DNA of 25,953 nt, from positions 1-25,953 of the IMG/VR virus record IMGVR_UViG_3300012984_000033. One strand, written 5' to 3'. Made by a program: the position numbers and the translations under genes. The notes beneath the pieces are model-generated. The model was not told the DNA's origin. It worked only from the letters and a program-made list of their open reading frames with translations, and made no database searches. This document shows, in pieces, positions 7,975-13,526 of this stretch (positions are counted from its first letter, which is position 1; each line of letters starts with the position of its first letter). Origin of the DNA: a virus.

Positions 7975-8807
7975 TGCTGGGACTTGGAATCATGTTGGTC
8001 GCTGGTGGTGCCGCAACGATTGCCCGACTCGATGCGGACGCGCAATCGTATGTGAACGCGGTAAGAACGGCAGGCGGCACGGTCAGCGGCGCACAGGCGC
8101 AGGCTATCAGCGACTTCGTGACAGCGGAAAAGGCGGCGAACCGGTGGACAGGACTCAAGCGGCTCTATCTGCCGATTTGGGGGGCTGCCACGCCGAATGC
8201 CATCGACCTCGTGACACGCGGGTCAGGCACATGGGCTGGAACCGTCACACACGCGGCAGGTTACGCGCAAGGGAACGGCACGACCGGCTACTTCAACACG
8301 GGCGTCAGCTCGGCAACGCTCGGGCTAACCATCGCAGCAGGCGGATTCACCTTCCTTGCAACGGTGGCCGACAGCCGCTCGGACTTCCGCTGCCTGATGG
8401 GTGCTTCCGCGACCTCGCAGAAGGAAAGCTACTTCGCTTCCGAGTCCGCAACGCAACTGCGGTTCTCGTATTGCGACTTCAACGTCTCCCAGCTCGCCAC
8501 CTTGGCGCGAGCCAGCCAAGTCGGGATCATCTCGGCAGATCGACAAGGCGGCGGGCGGCGACTGCGCCAACGACTGACTAGTGGAGTCACCGCGACCACC
8601 ACTGCGACCGTCGCGGACTCCGGGACCATCTGCGACATCAGCAACATGGTGTGGGCGCTCAATGCCGCCGGAACCCCGCAGTATTTTGCGAATGCCCGGC
8701 TTGGCGCTTATGCATTCGACCTCGGGCTATCTGCGGCGGATCGCGATGCCTTCACGTTGAATTTGAAAACCCTTTGGGAAACACTGACCGGCTTAACGCT
8801 ACCTTGA
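7971..8807 (+). CDS. Virion structural / receptor-region protein
   Basis: A 278-residue protein. The N-terminal part, LDADAQSYVNAVRTAGG...AISDFV...W..LKRLYLPIWG, matches a common phage virion protein pattern (a DADAQ..I.A helix, then a jelly-roll-like domain) that I associate with tail-fibre and receptor-binding loci. The rest is rich in Gly, Thr, Ser and Ala and beta-like. The start is one of two adjacent ATGs (7971, 7974) overlapping the previous stop; no Shine-Dalgarno is evident. The next gene is an esterase-bearing fibre, so both probably form the host-contact apparatus. A concanavalin-like sugar-binding fold is plausible but unproven. Confidence 0.58.
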   Translation: MMLGLGIMLVAGGAATIARLDADAQSYVNAVRTAGGTVSGAQAQAISDFVTAEKAANRWTGLKRLYLPIWGAATPNAIDLVTRGSGTWAGTVTHAAGYAQGNGTTGYFNTGVSSATLGLTIAAGGFTFLATVADSRSDFRCLMGASATSQKESYFASESATQLRFSYCDFNVSQLATLARASQVGIISADRQGGGRRLRQRLTSGVTATTTATVADSGTICDISNMVWALNAAGTPQYFANARLGAYAFDLGLSAADRDAFTLNLKTLWETLTGLTLP

Positions 8808-8810
8808 ACC

Positions 8811-10559
8811 ATGGCAGAAGGAACGAGAATCCTTGATTTGGGAATGGTAACGGCGCTGTCCAATGACGGCGATCGGGTGCTGGTGCTGACTGAGAATGAA
8901 TCAAGCGATGCTGACGCTCAAGCAGCGCGCGACGCGCTTGGAGTCACAGGATCAGCCAACTTTGCTGCGGGAAATGGCCTGATGAACCTAAAGGTTGCGG
9001 CAAGCCACCCCAGCTTGACCGGAGTCCTATGCATTGGCGACTCTTTCAATCTCGAATACCTTGCAGGCCTTGAGGTTGGCGGCCACGTGCGCGGAGCTAT
9101 CCGCACCCTGCCGGTTACGGGCGCTGGCGACAGTGGAGTCACGGTTCATCAGGTATCCAGCAGCAATGCCGACTACACCAAATCACTCGACGGTCTCTAC
9201 TATGAAATCGCCAGCGGCGGGAACCTGACCTGCGGCCACCTTCAGCGCGCGCTGGGAGGCCCAGCGAACCAACTTCACTACACGCTCTTTCCCGGCACGG
9301 GAACGGCAACCTTCGAATATAGCTACGCAGGAGCCGCGTGGTCCTCGGTCGGCCTAACGGGCAACGTAATCGACACCACCACCATAACGGGGGTTCAGTG
9401 CGGAACAATCACGCTCCCGAATGGTTACGGGATCAACGTCCGGTGTCGTGTGGTCGCGAGCAGTGGCGTTGTTAACGGCTTCATCGGCCAGAGCTTGACC
9501 GGACCGGGCATATTGCTCGCGAGCTTCGCCTATACTGGCCAGAGCATGGCCCAAACGATGCGTGTCGGCGAAACCATCTGGAAGGCGATGCTGACGGCAT
9601 TTGGAACCAAGCTCGTCATCTCCTCGTGGGCTGATGGTCGTTTCGTGGACGCAATCTCGTCGGGGTCAGTGGACGCAGTCGGTAGTGACAACTTTACCGA
9701 TGGCGGGCCATTCGATCGTGCCTACGCTTGGAGCAAGGAGGTTGACTCGACAATCGACTGGCTGTTTGTCGGGCCGCATCAGGTTGATCCGACGCATGTC
9801 CACACCACTGGCAATCCAACAAGTGACGCAACACTAGCCGCGGCATACGATGCGGTGGGCGTTAGCAATCTCTGGGATGCTCGAACGGTCTACAGCATTC
9901 CCTTTCTGCGGGATTTCGCGCTGTCTCGTGGCGAGGGATTCGTTGACTGCCATAGCTTGTTCCGATCATGGGACGAGGCAAATGAGCTAGGGTTGTATGC
10001 CGATGAGGTGCACCTGACCTCCAAGGGAAAGGCTTACAAGCAAGAGTTCGTTTGGCAGATGTCAGGGCTGCACGCCGTCTTCGGGCGCTGCCATCATGCT
10101 GCGGGCCTTGTTCTTGGCAACAGCGCCGCCATTAACGGCACGGCGAATTTCGGCCAAGGCGCGGGTGTCGGGCTCTATCACAAGGATTCCGGCCTTCCGC
10201 TGCCCATCTTTGCCGCGGGTCTCTACGCGGTAGATCCCAACTACCCGGATCACGCTGGAGCATGCCTGCTCGGGACCGGAAGCGGAATGACGCTCAATAA
10301 TTTCCTCGCTGGATCATTGTTTCCACAAGTCACGATTACAAGCGGAGGAATGCGCCCGATCACAACCAATGTTGGGGATCTTGGCACTACCGCGCTCCGC
10401 TGGAACACGACTTGGACGAACAACCTCATCGTCACGACTGCCACTCCGGCTAGCGCATCAGCAACTGGCACCGCGGGCATGATCGCGTGGGACTCCTTTT
10501 ACATCTACGTCTGCACCGCAACCAACACGTGGAAACGCGTGGCAATCGCTACATGGTAA
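8811..10559 (+). CDS. Tail fibre/spike protein with SGNH (GDSL) esterase domain
   Basis: A 582-residue host-contact protein. An N-terminal segment of about 65 residues precedes a hydrolase domain with VLCIGDSFN (GDS at 76-78, Ser78 as likely nucleophile) and DEVHLTSKGKAY (Asp398 and His401, the D-x-x-H of block V). This is the SGNH/GDSL arrangement that de-acylates surface polysaccharides. The C-terminal 150 residues are repetitive and beta-like, ending in a fibre-tip type sequence (GTAGMIAWDSFYIYVCTATN). Domain order fits a tailspike that binds and deacetylates a surface glycan. The substrate is unknown. The domain is large because a beta insertion separates the GDS and DxxH blocks. Confidence 0.75.
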   Translation: MAEGTRILDLGMVTALSNDGDRVLVLTENESSDADAQAARDALGVTGSANFAAGNGLMNLKVAASHPSLTGVLCIGDSFNLEYLAGLEVGGHVRGAIRTLPVTGAGDSGVTVHQVSSSNADYTKSLDGLYYEIASGGNLTCGHLQRALGGPANQLHYTLFPGTGTATFEYSYAGAAWSSVGLTGNVIDTTTITGVQCGTITLPNGYGINVRCRVVASSGVVNGFIGQSLTGPGILLASFAYTGQSMAQTMRVGETIWKAMLTAFGTKLVISSWADGRFVDAISSGSVDAVGSDNFTDGGPFDRAYAWSKEVDSTIDWLFVGPHQVDPTHVHTTGNPTSDATLAAAYDAVGVSNLWDARTVYSIPFLRDFALSRGEGFVDCHSLFRSWDEANELGLYADEVHLTSKGKAYKQEFVWQMSGLHAVFGRCHHAAGLVLGNSAAINGTANFGQGAGVGLYHKDSGLPLPIFAAGLYAVDPNYPDHAGACLLGTGSGMTLNNFLAGSLFPQVTITSGGMRPITTNVGDLGTTALRWNTTWTNNLIVTTATPASASATGTAGMIAWDSFYIYVCTATNTWKRVAIATW

Positions 10560-10560
10560 C

Positions 10561-10758
10561 ATGAAAACCCGCCTCATCGCCCTCTTGGCAGCCTGCCTTT
10601 GTCCTTGCTGCGCCACCGTCGAGGAGACCGTCACGGCCCCTGATGGAACTGTCACGCACCGCAAGTCCTCCAACGTTGACGCCGCCGCCTTCACGGCAGG
10701 CGCAACCGCAGTCACCGCGATTGCCGCGCCTCGTGGCCGGATCGTCGCGGATAAGTGA
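10561..10758 (+). CDS. Small lipoprotein (possible outer spanin)
   Basis: A 65-residue protein with a very short lipoprotein signal: basic start MKTR, hydrophobic LIALLA, then a lipobox ending LAAC (Cys12). Three more cysteines follow at once (CLCPCC), so the exact acylated residue is uncertain. The mature part is short, polar and Thr/Val-rich. Its position between the fibre and lysis genes suits an outer-membrane lipoprotein of the lysis system (o-spanin type) or a superinfection-exclusion lipoprotein. There is no obvious inner-spanin partner. Confidence 0.6.
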   Translation: MKTRLIALLAACLCPCCATVEETVTAPDGTVTHRKSSNVDAAAFTAGATAVTAIAAPRGRIVADK

Positions 10759-10785
10759 GGAGGAGATCGCTAATAGATTCAAGCC
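10754..10785 (+). repeat. Direct repeat, left copy, flanking the Tad2-like gene
   Basis: AGTGAGGAG(GAG)ATCGCTAA followed by 12 bases ending AAGCC. The right copy is at 11086-11114. Apart from a 3-base indel the first 17 bases are identical, and the 24-base core (10762-10785 against 11091-11114) matches at 19 positions. The two copies bracket exactly one gene. Confidence 0.75.
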
Positions 10786-10799
10786 AACCAAATAACACC

Positions 10800-11090
10800 A
10801 TGACATTCGGAGAAGCAGTAGAAGCACTGAAGCAAGGAAAGCTCGTCGCCCGCGAAGGATGGAACGGCAAGGGCATGTTCGTTTTCCGGCAAGTCCCAGC
10901 GGACATCGGAGCCGACATCATCCCCAAGATGCAGAGCCTTCCAGATGCAGCCAAGGCCGAGTTCGCCAAGCGCGGCGGCAGCATCCACTACTCCAACCAG
11001 CTCGCACTTGTGAAGCCGGACAACAGCATCAACGGATGGGCACCAAGCACGGCGGATTCGCTCGCCGATGATTGGCAGCTTTTCGAGTGA
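10800..11090 (+). CDS. tad2: Tad2-like (DUF2829) Thoeris anti-defence protein
   Basis: A 96-residue protein with the DUF2829/Tad2 pattern: N-terminal TFGEAVEALKQGKLVAREGW, then NGKGMFVF (22-29), and a C-terminal signature NGWAPSTADSLADDW (78-92). Characterised Tad2 proteins sequester the signal nucleotide made by the Thoeris ThsB protein (glycocyclic ADP-ribose type), and some homologues also bind cyclic dinucleotides of CBASS. The ATG at 10800 is chosen over a GTG at 10755, because family members begin at this methionine and the longer form would add an unrelated Arg/Ser-rich end. The gene sits between direct repeats next to lysis genes, as an accessory (moron) cassette. Family call is firm; the ligand is inferred. 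Confidence 0.85.
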   Translation: MTFGEAVEALKQGKLVAREGWNGKGMFVFRQVPADIGADIIPKMQSLPDAAKAEFAKRGGSIHYSNQLALVKPDNSINGWAPSTADSLADDWQLFE

Positions 11091-11114
11091 GGAGATCGCT
11101 AACCGCTGGAAGCC
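11086..11114 (+). repeat. Direct repeat, right copy, flanking the Tad2-like gene
   Basis: Second copy of the repeat at 10754-10785. It begins at the Tad2 stop codon and ends at the GTG start (11115) of the next gene, so its GGAG serves as that gene's upstream ribosome-site candidate. Recombination between the copies would remove the Tad2-like gene cleanly and keep a leader in front of the 11115 gene. Confidence 0.72.
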
Positions 11115-11360
11115 GTGAACATCGAAGCCCGCTTCAACGAACTCGCGAGAAAGCATGCCCTTGGCGAATCCACGCCAGATGATGACGCAAAGCTCGATCG
11201 CTACCAGCAACTTCGGCGCAACCAGAATCCGCGTGGCGCCCAAGAGCGCAGGAATGACGAGAAGCTTCACCATGAGGTGAAGGGGGCAACCAAGCGGCTT
11301 CTCGCCATCCTTCATCGGGCTCGGCAGGTCCTGCCCTCCAACACCTTCACATGTAAATGA
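11115..11360 (+). CDS. Unknown small basic helical protein
   Basis: An 81-residue, charged, helical protein (IEARFNELARKHALGES, then KLHHEVKGATKRLLAILHRA). The GTG start is immediately after the repeat element. Its stop overlaps the endolysin start (ATGA), so it is coupled to lysis. No family recognised; no membrane segment or signal. Confidence 0.6.
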   Translation: MNIEARFNELARKHALGESTPDDDAKLDRYQQLRRNQNPRGAQERRNDEKLHHEVKGATKRLLAILHRARQVLPSNTFTCK

Positions 11361-12031
11361 ACCTCCTCGTGGAATTCACCAAGTGGGCCGCCGGTTGGAT
11401 CGGCGATCTGGTGATTCCTCGAATTTTCAGAGGGGACGACCAACCGCCAATAATGACCATCGACGTTATGAACGCTGACCGCATCAAATCCATCCAATCG
11501 AAGATCGGAGTCGCCGTTGATGGCTATTGGGGTCCGAAGTCGGAAGCAGCGTGCAGGGCTCACTTGCAGCGCATCATTGACGATTCCGGCAGCAACTGGC
11601 CAGAGACGGACCAGCGCAGCCTTACCCGCTTCTACGGTGACGCAGGCGATGAAAACCGCTTGGTGAATCTCAACGTGGCGGGCTACGGCATCCGATACGA
11701 CGGAAGCACCGTGAAGACGATCCGATGCCACGAGCGGGTGGCCGAATCACTGGCCCGCGTTCTCAAAGAGCTTTCGCGGACCCATCCGAAGATCGTGGAG
11801 GAATACGCCGGATGCTTCAACGACCGCTCCATGCGCGGAAGCTCTACACCGTCCCTTCACGCTCGCGGCGCTGCTATCGACTTCGCTCCCGACACCAACG
11901 GCAATCACGACCACTGGCCAAGCCGGGCGGACATGCCGCTTGAGGTGATGGAATCCTTTGCCCGCGAGGGATGGATTTCCGCCGGGGCGTTCTGGTCCCG
12001 CGATGCGATGCACTTTCAGGCCACCAAATAA
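11357..12031 (+). CDS. Endolysin: M15-type zinc D,D-/L-Ala-D-Glu peptidase with putative wall-binding part
   Basis: A 224-residue cell-wall hydrolase. Residues 40-72 (IQSKIGVAVDGYWGPKSEAA) resemble the start of a peptidoglycan-binding repeat (the DG..G..T-type motif, here DGYWGPKSEAA). The C-terminal half carries the M15 zinc site: SLHARGAAIDFA (His168 and Asp175) and MHF (His219). This is the pattern of VanY/L-alanyl-D-glutamate peptidase endolysins. The first 25 residues are amphipathic and could be a membrane-associated extension; an internal ATG at 11453 (MTIDVMNADR) is an alternative start. Two holin-like genes follow at once, making a lysis cassette. Confidence 0.82.
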   Translation: MNLLVEFTKWAAGWIGDLVIPRIFRGDDQPPIMTIDVMNADRIKSIQSKIGVAVDGYWGPKSEAACRAHLQRIIDDSGSNWPETDQRSLTRFYGDAGDENRLVNLNVAGYGIRYDGSTVKTIRCHERVAESLARVLKELSRTHPKIVEEYAGCFNDRSMRGSSTPSLHARGAAIDFAPDTNGNHDHWPSRADMPLEVMESFAREGWISAGAFWSRDAMHFQATK

Positions 12032-12040
12032 GATCCTCCT

Positions 12041-12247
12041 ATGACTCCCGTCCAATCCACCGTCCGCCTCGTGCTATACGTCGCCGCGTCGATGCTGTCC
12101 GCCGCCATGGCTGGATTCAGCACGATCGATTTCAGCAAGCGCGAGCAAGTCATACTTTTTTCAATGGGCGTTGCGCTGGCCGGGATCAACACGGCCCGGA
12201 GCTACATCGACAAGTCCCCCGCAGAGGTGAAAGGGGGCGAGCAGTGA
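12041..12247 (+). CDS. Holin-like membrane protein, first of two
   Basis: A 68-residue protein with two hydrophobic segments (about 8-26 and 37-55) separated by a short charged loop (FSKREQ), and a charged tail (SYIDKSPAEVKGGEQ). This is the size and layout of two-segment holins that permeabilise the inner membrane to release or activate the endolysin. It lies 9 bases after the endolysin and overlaps the next membrane protein (GTGA). It has a CCTCCT stretch rather than a normal Shine-Dalgarno before the ATG. Confidence 0.65.
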   Translation: MTPVQSTVRLVLYVAASMLSAAMAGFSTIDFSKREQVILFSMGVALAGINTARSYIDKSPAEVKGGEQ

Positions 12248-12462
12248 TCCGGGACTTGGTGCGGGTCGCGCACAACCAAGTGCCTGATCTCGTCAAGCTG
12301 GCCGGGGCATGGGCTTACACAATGGTAGCCGCTATCACTGGAGCACAGGAGAACATCGCATGGGCCGCGCAGGTCTTCATGTGGCTATCCGCTGGCATCC
12401 TTTCGCTCGTGTCCATCGTCAGCATCATCATTCGGACGATCCGGGGCAAGAGCGAGGATTAG
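12244..12462 (+). CDS. Holin-like/antiholin membrane protein, second of two
   Basis: A 72-residue protein starting at a GTG that overlaps the previous stop (GTGA). An amphipathic N-terminus (MIRDLVRVAHNQVPDLV) precedes hydrophobic stretches at about 18-33 and 38-62 and a basic end (RTIRGKSED). Two adjacent small membrane proteins after an endolysin usually form a holin/antiholin or holin/pinholin pair; which is which cannot be read from the sequence. Confidence 0.62.
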   Translation: MIRDLVRVAHNQVPDLVKLAGAWAYTMVAAITGAQENIAWAAQVFMWLSAGILSLVSIVSIIIRTIRGKSED

Positions 12463-12464
12463 CC

Positions 12465-12683
12465 ATGCACTACCACGGACTAACACTCAGCACGACCTAT
12501 TGCATCCACCCAACGAACGGCGAGCGATACGCCTTCGTTTCGGATCAGCATGGGACTCCGCTGGAAAGCGTGGGACGCGTGCGATGGGACAGACTCAACC
12601 GCATGAGGCAAGAGAAGGACGGATGGCTTGTCGTCGGAACATGGCCAGTCGCGAAACAGCCGAAGAACGTCTGGGAGAGGTGA
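12465..12683 (+). CDS. Unknown small protein at end of late operon
   Basis: A 72-residue soluble protein with no known family. It has a good GAGG ribosome site 8 bases upstream inside the previous gene's end. Sequence features: a C-terminal GWLVVGTWPVAKQPKNVWE and two aromatic-rich strands. It lies 2 bases after the second holin-like gene, so it is in the same operon. Confidence 0.6.
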   Translation: MHYHGLTLSTTYCIHPTNGERYAFVSDQHGTPLESVGRVRWDRLNRMRQEKDGWLVVGTWPVAKQPKNVWER

Positions 12684-12796
12684 AGGCCCTCCTACGCAAG
12701 GCCCGGCTGATCCGCGCTTTCCTGCCGAGATGCGCGGCGGTGCTGGTGAAGATGGCCTTTGAGGAAAGAAAGACCCGCCGGATTACGCATCGTTGA
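12641..12796 (+). CDS. Possible small basic protein overlapping the previous gene
   Basis: A 51-residue open frame, overlapping the preceding gene by 43 bases in another frame. It encodes a basic helical peptide (LLRKARLIRAFLPRCAAVL) ending in KTRRITHR. The overlap is larger than elsewhere in this phage. The last codons form part of the terminator stem, which argues it may be chance; a GTG around 12680 could shorten the overlap. Low confidence. Confidence 0.3.
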   Translation: MASRETAEERLGEVKALLRKARLIRAFLPRCAAVLVKMAFEERKTRRITHR

Positions 12797-12813
12797 GAGG
12801 CGCGGCGGGTTTG
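12774..12813. terminator. Bidirectional terminator between late genes (+) and tRNA cluster (-)
   Basis: CCCGCCG (12774-12780) pairs with CGGCGGG (12803-12809) around a 22-base loop. On the plus strand TTTGCT follows. On the minus strand the stem is followed by TCTTTCTTTCC. It therefore can end both the late transcript and the converging tRNA transcript. The long loop makes it weaker than the other terminators here. Confidence 0.55.
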
Positions 12814-12821
12814 CTGGAAAG

Positions 12822-12990
12822 TGGCAGCACAGCCGGGATTCAAACCCGGTGAGTCTTTCAGTTGCGGGCGCTCATGTTCCCGCTTGTCCTGTGCGGACGG
12901 TGATCGTTCCTCTTGCACGCTTGAGTGTAAGAAGCCCGCGTGATCAGGGCTGCCGGGATGCCCGCGTTTCTCACAACGCCGCTGTGCTGT
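12822..12990 (-). ncRNA. tRNA-like RNA with 9-bp closing stem and CCA end
   Basis: On the minus strand the 3' end is tRNA-like: a T-arm (CCGGG, loop TTTGAAT, CCCGG; 12833-12849) then CTGTGCTG and CCA. Near 12981-12989 the complement of that end occurs as a perfect 9-base inverted repeat (CAGCACAGC/GCTGTGCTG), closing a 167-base RNA. Inside are further hairpins: GCGTT/AACGC just after the 5' strand (D-arm-like position), a CTTCTT/AAGAGG stem with inner CAC/GTG, and GCGGG/CCCGC. A shorter 74-base form using 12889-12895 as 5' strand has only six acceptor pairs and no anticodon stem. The T-loop has T instead of C at position 56. It could be a degenerate tRNA, a tRNA with an insert, or a distinct tRNA-mimic RNA. 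Confidence 0.45.
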
Positions 12991-13025
12991 TGAAGGTTGC
13001 CCGGCTGGGATGGGGCGAAAGTAAG

Positions 13026-13097
13026 ATCCACGCCTCAGATTTGAACTGAGAACCCCCCGCTTACAAGGCGGGCGCTCTACCGTTGAGCTAGCGAGGA
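13026..13097 (-). tRNA. tRNA-Thr (anticodon TGT)
   Basis: Full cloverleaf on the minus strand: acceptor TCCTCGC/GCGTGGA with one T-T mismatch, D-arm GCTC..GAGC, anticodon stem CCCGC/GCGGG around CTTGTAA (anticodon TGT), and T-arm CTCAG-TTCAAAT-CTGAG. CCA is not encoded. It is the third tRNA in a minus-strand run with 3 bases to tRNA-Gly. Confidence 0.9.
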
Positions 13098-13100
13098 ATT

Positions 13101-13174
13101 TGGAGCCCCGAGAGAGAATCGAACTCTCGTCATCTGCTTGGAAGGCAGTCATTCTACCATTAAACTACCGAGGC
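13101..13174 (-). tRNA. tRNA-Gly (anticodon TCC)
   Basis: Cloverleaf with acceptor GCCTCGG/TCGGGGC (two G-T pairs), anticodon stem CTGC(C)/GCAG around the TCC anticodon (CTTCCAA loop), T-arm GAGAG-TTCGATT-CTCTC, discriminator T and encoded CCA. It sits one base from tRNA-Met. Confidence 0.92.
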
Positions 13175-13175
13175 T

Positions 13176-13250
13176 TGGTGGCAGGGGCGGGACTCGAACC
13201 CGCGATGCCGGGTTATGAGCCCGGAGTCTTAGCCGCTAGACGACCCTACA
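13176..13250 (-). tRNA. tRNA-Met (CAT) with initiator-like features
   Basis: Cloverleaf with anticodon CAT in loop CTCATAA, T-arm GCGGG-TTCGAGT-CCCGC and encoded CCA. Two initiator hallmarks are visible: the 1-72 position is mismatched (T against C), and the anticodon stem has three G-C pairs next to the loop (GGG/CCC). The D-arm is GTCT..AGAC. Either an initiator-like or an unusual elongator tRNA. Confidence 0.88.
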
Positions 13251-13321
13251 GTTGTCGCCGTCCACTCTACCACCGCCGGGCGCGGGGGCAAGGTTAGAAG
13301 TCCATGGCCCTCTTTGCGCAC

Positions 13322-13511
13322 GTTGCCAGTCCTGTTGTCAGTGGCTCGTAACTCACACAAAATCAAAGAGCGGAGGGGGTGGGATTCGAACCCACGGAAA
13401 GAGCGGAACACTTTTATTTGGATTGATGGCGCGAAAGCCCTAGCGGATTCGTTGATTTTTCAAGGTGTCGCACTCTGGCGGGCTTTGGCGCGTTGACAGT
13501 TTCGTTGTCAG
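13322..13511. other. Putative attP: tRNA-Ser 3'-end core with paired arm-type repeats
   Basis: The core, 13371-13396, reads on the minus strand as the 3' end of a tRNA-Ser: CGTGGGTTCGAATCCCAC followed by CCCCTCCG. This is a T-arm plus acceptor strand, with no 5' half nearby. Paired direct repeats flank it: GTTGCCAG (13322) and GTTGTCAG (13334) on the left, GTTGACAG (13492) and GTTGTCAG (13504) on the right, each pair exactly 12 bases apart. A 12-bp near-perfect inverted repeat (13429-13440 with 13480-13491, one mismatch) lies in the right arm. The integrase gene begins 15 bases after the last repeat. These are the parts of a tyrosine-integrase attP; integration into a host tRNA-Ser gene is inferred. 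Confidence 0.7.
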
Positions 13512-13526
13512 GCGGTAGCCCGAGGC

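Noticed and set aside
10755-10799. GTG start at 10755 giving a longer Tad2-like protein
   Set aside because: The extra 15 residues are not part of the family pattern and lie in the repeat; ATG 10800 fits family N-termini.
12595-13152. Minus-strand open frame of 185 residues across the tRNA cluster
   Set aside because: It runs through tRNA-Thr, part of tRNA-Gly and the tRNA-like RNA; typical false frame over structural RNA.
13251-13290. Possible fifth tRNA fragment (minus strand GGTGGTAGAG, D-arm-like) beside tRNA-Met
   Set aside because: Only a D-arm-like stretch is seen; no anticodon arm, T-arm or acceptor pairing. It may be decayed tRNA but cannot be supported.
13441-13475. IHF-like site in the right arm of attP (around GTTGATTTTTCAAGG)
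   Set aside because: Only part of the consensus is matched; too weak to annotate.
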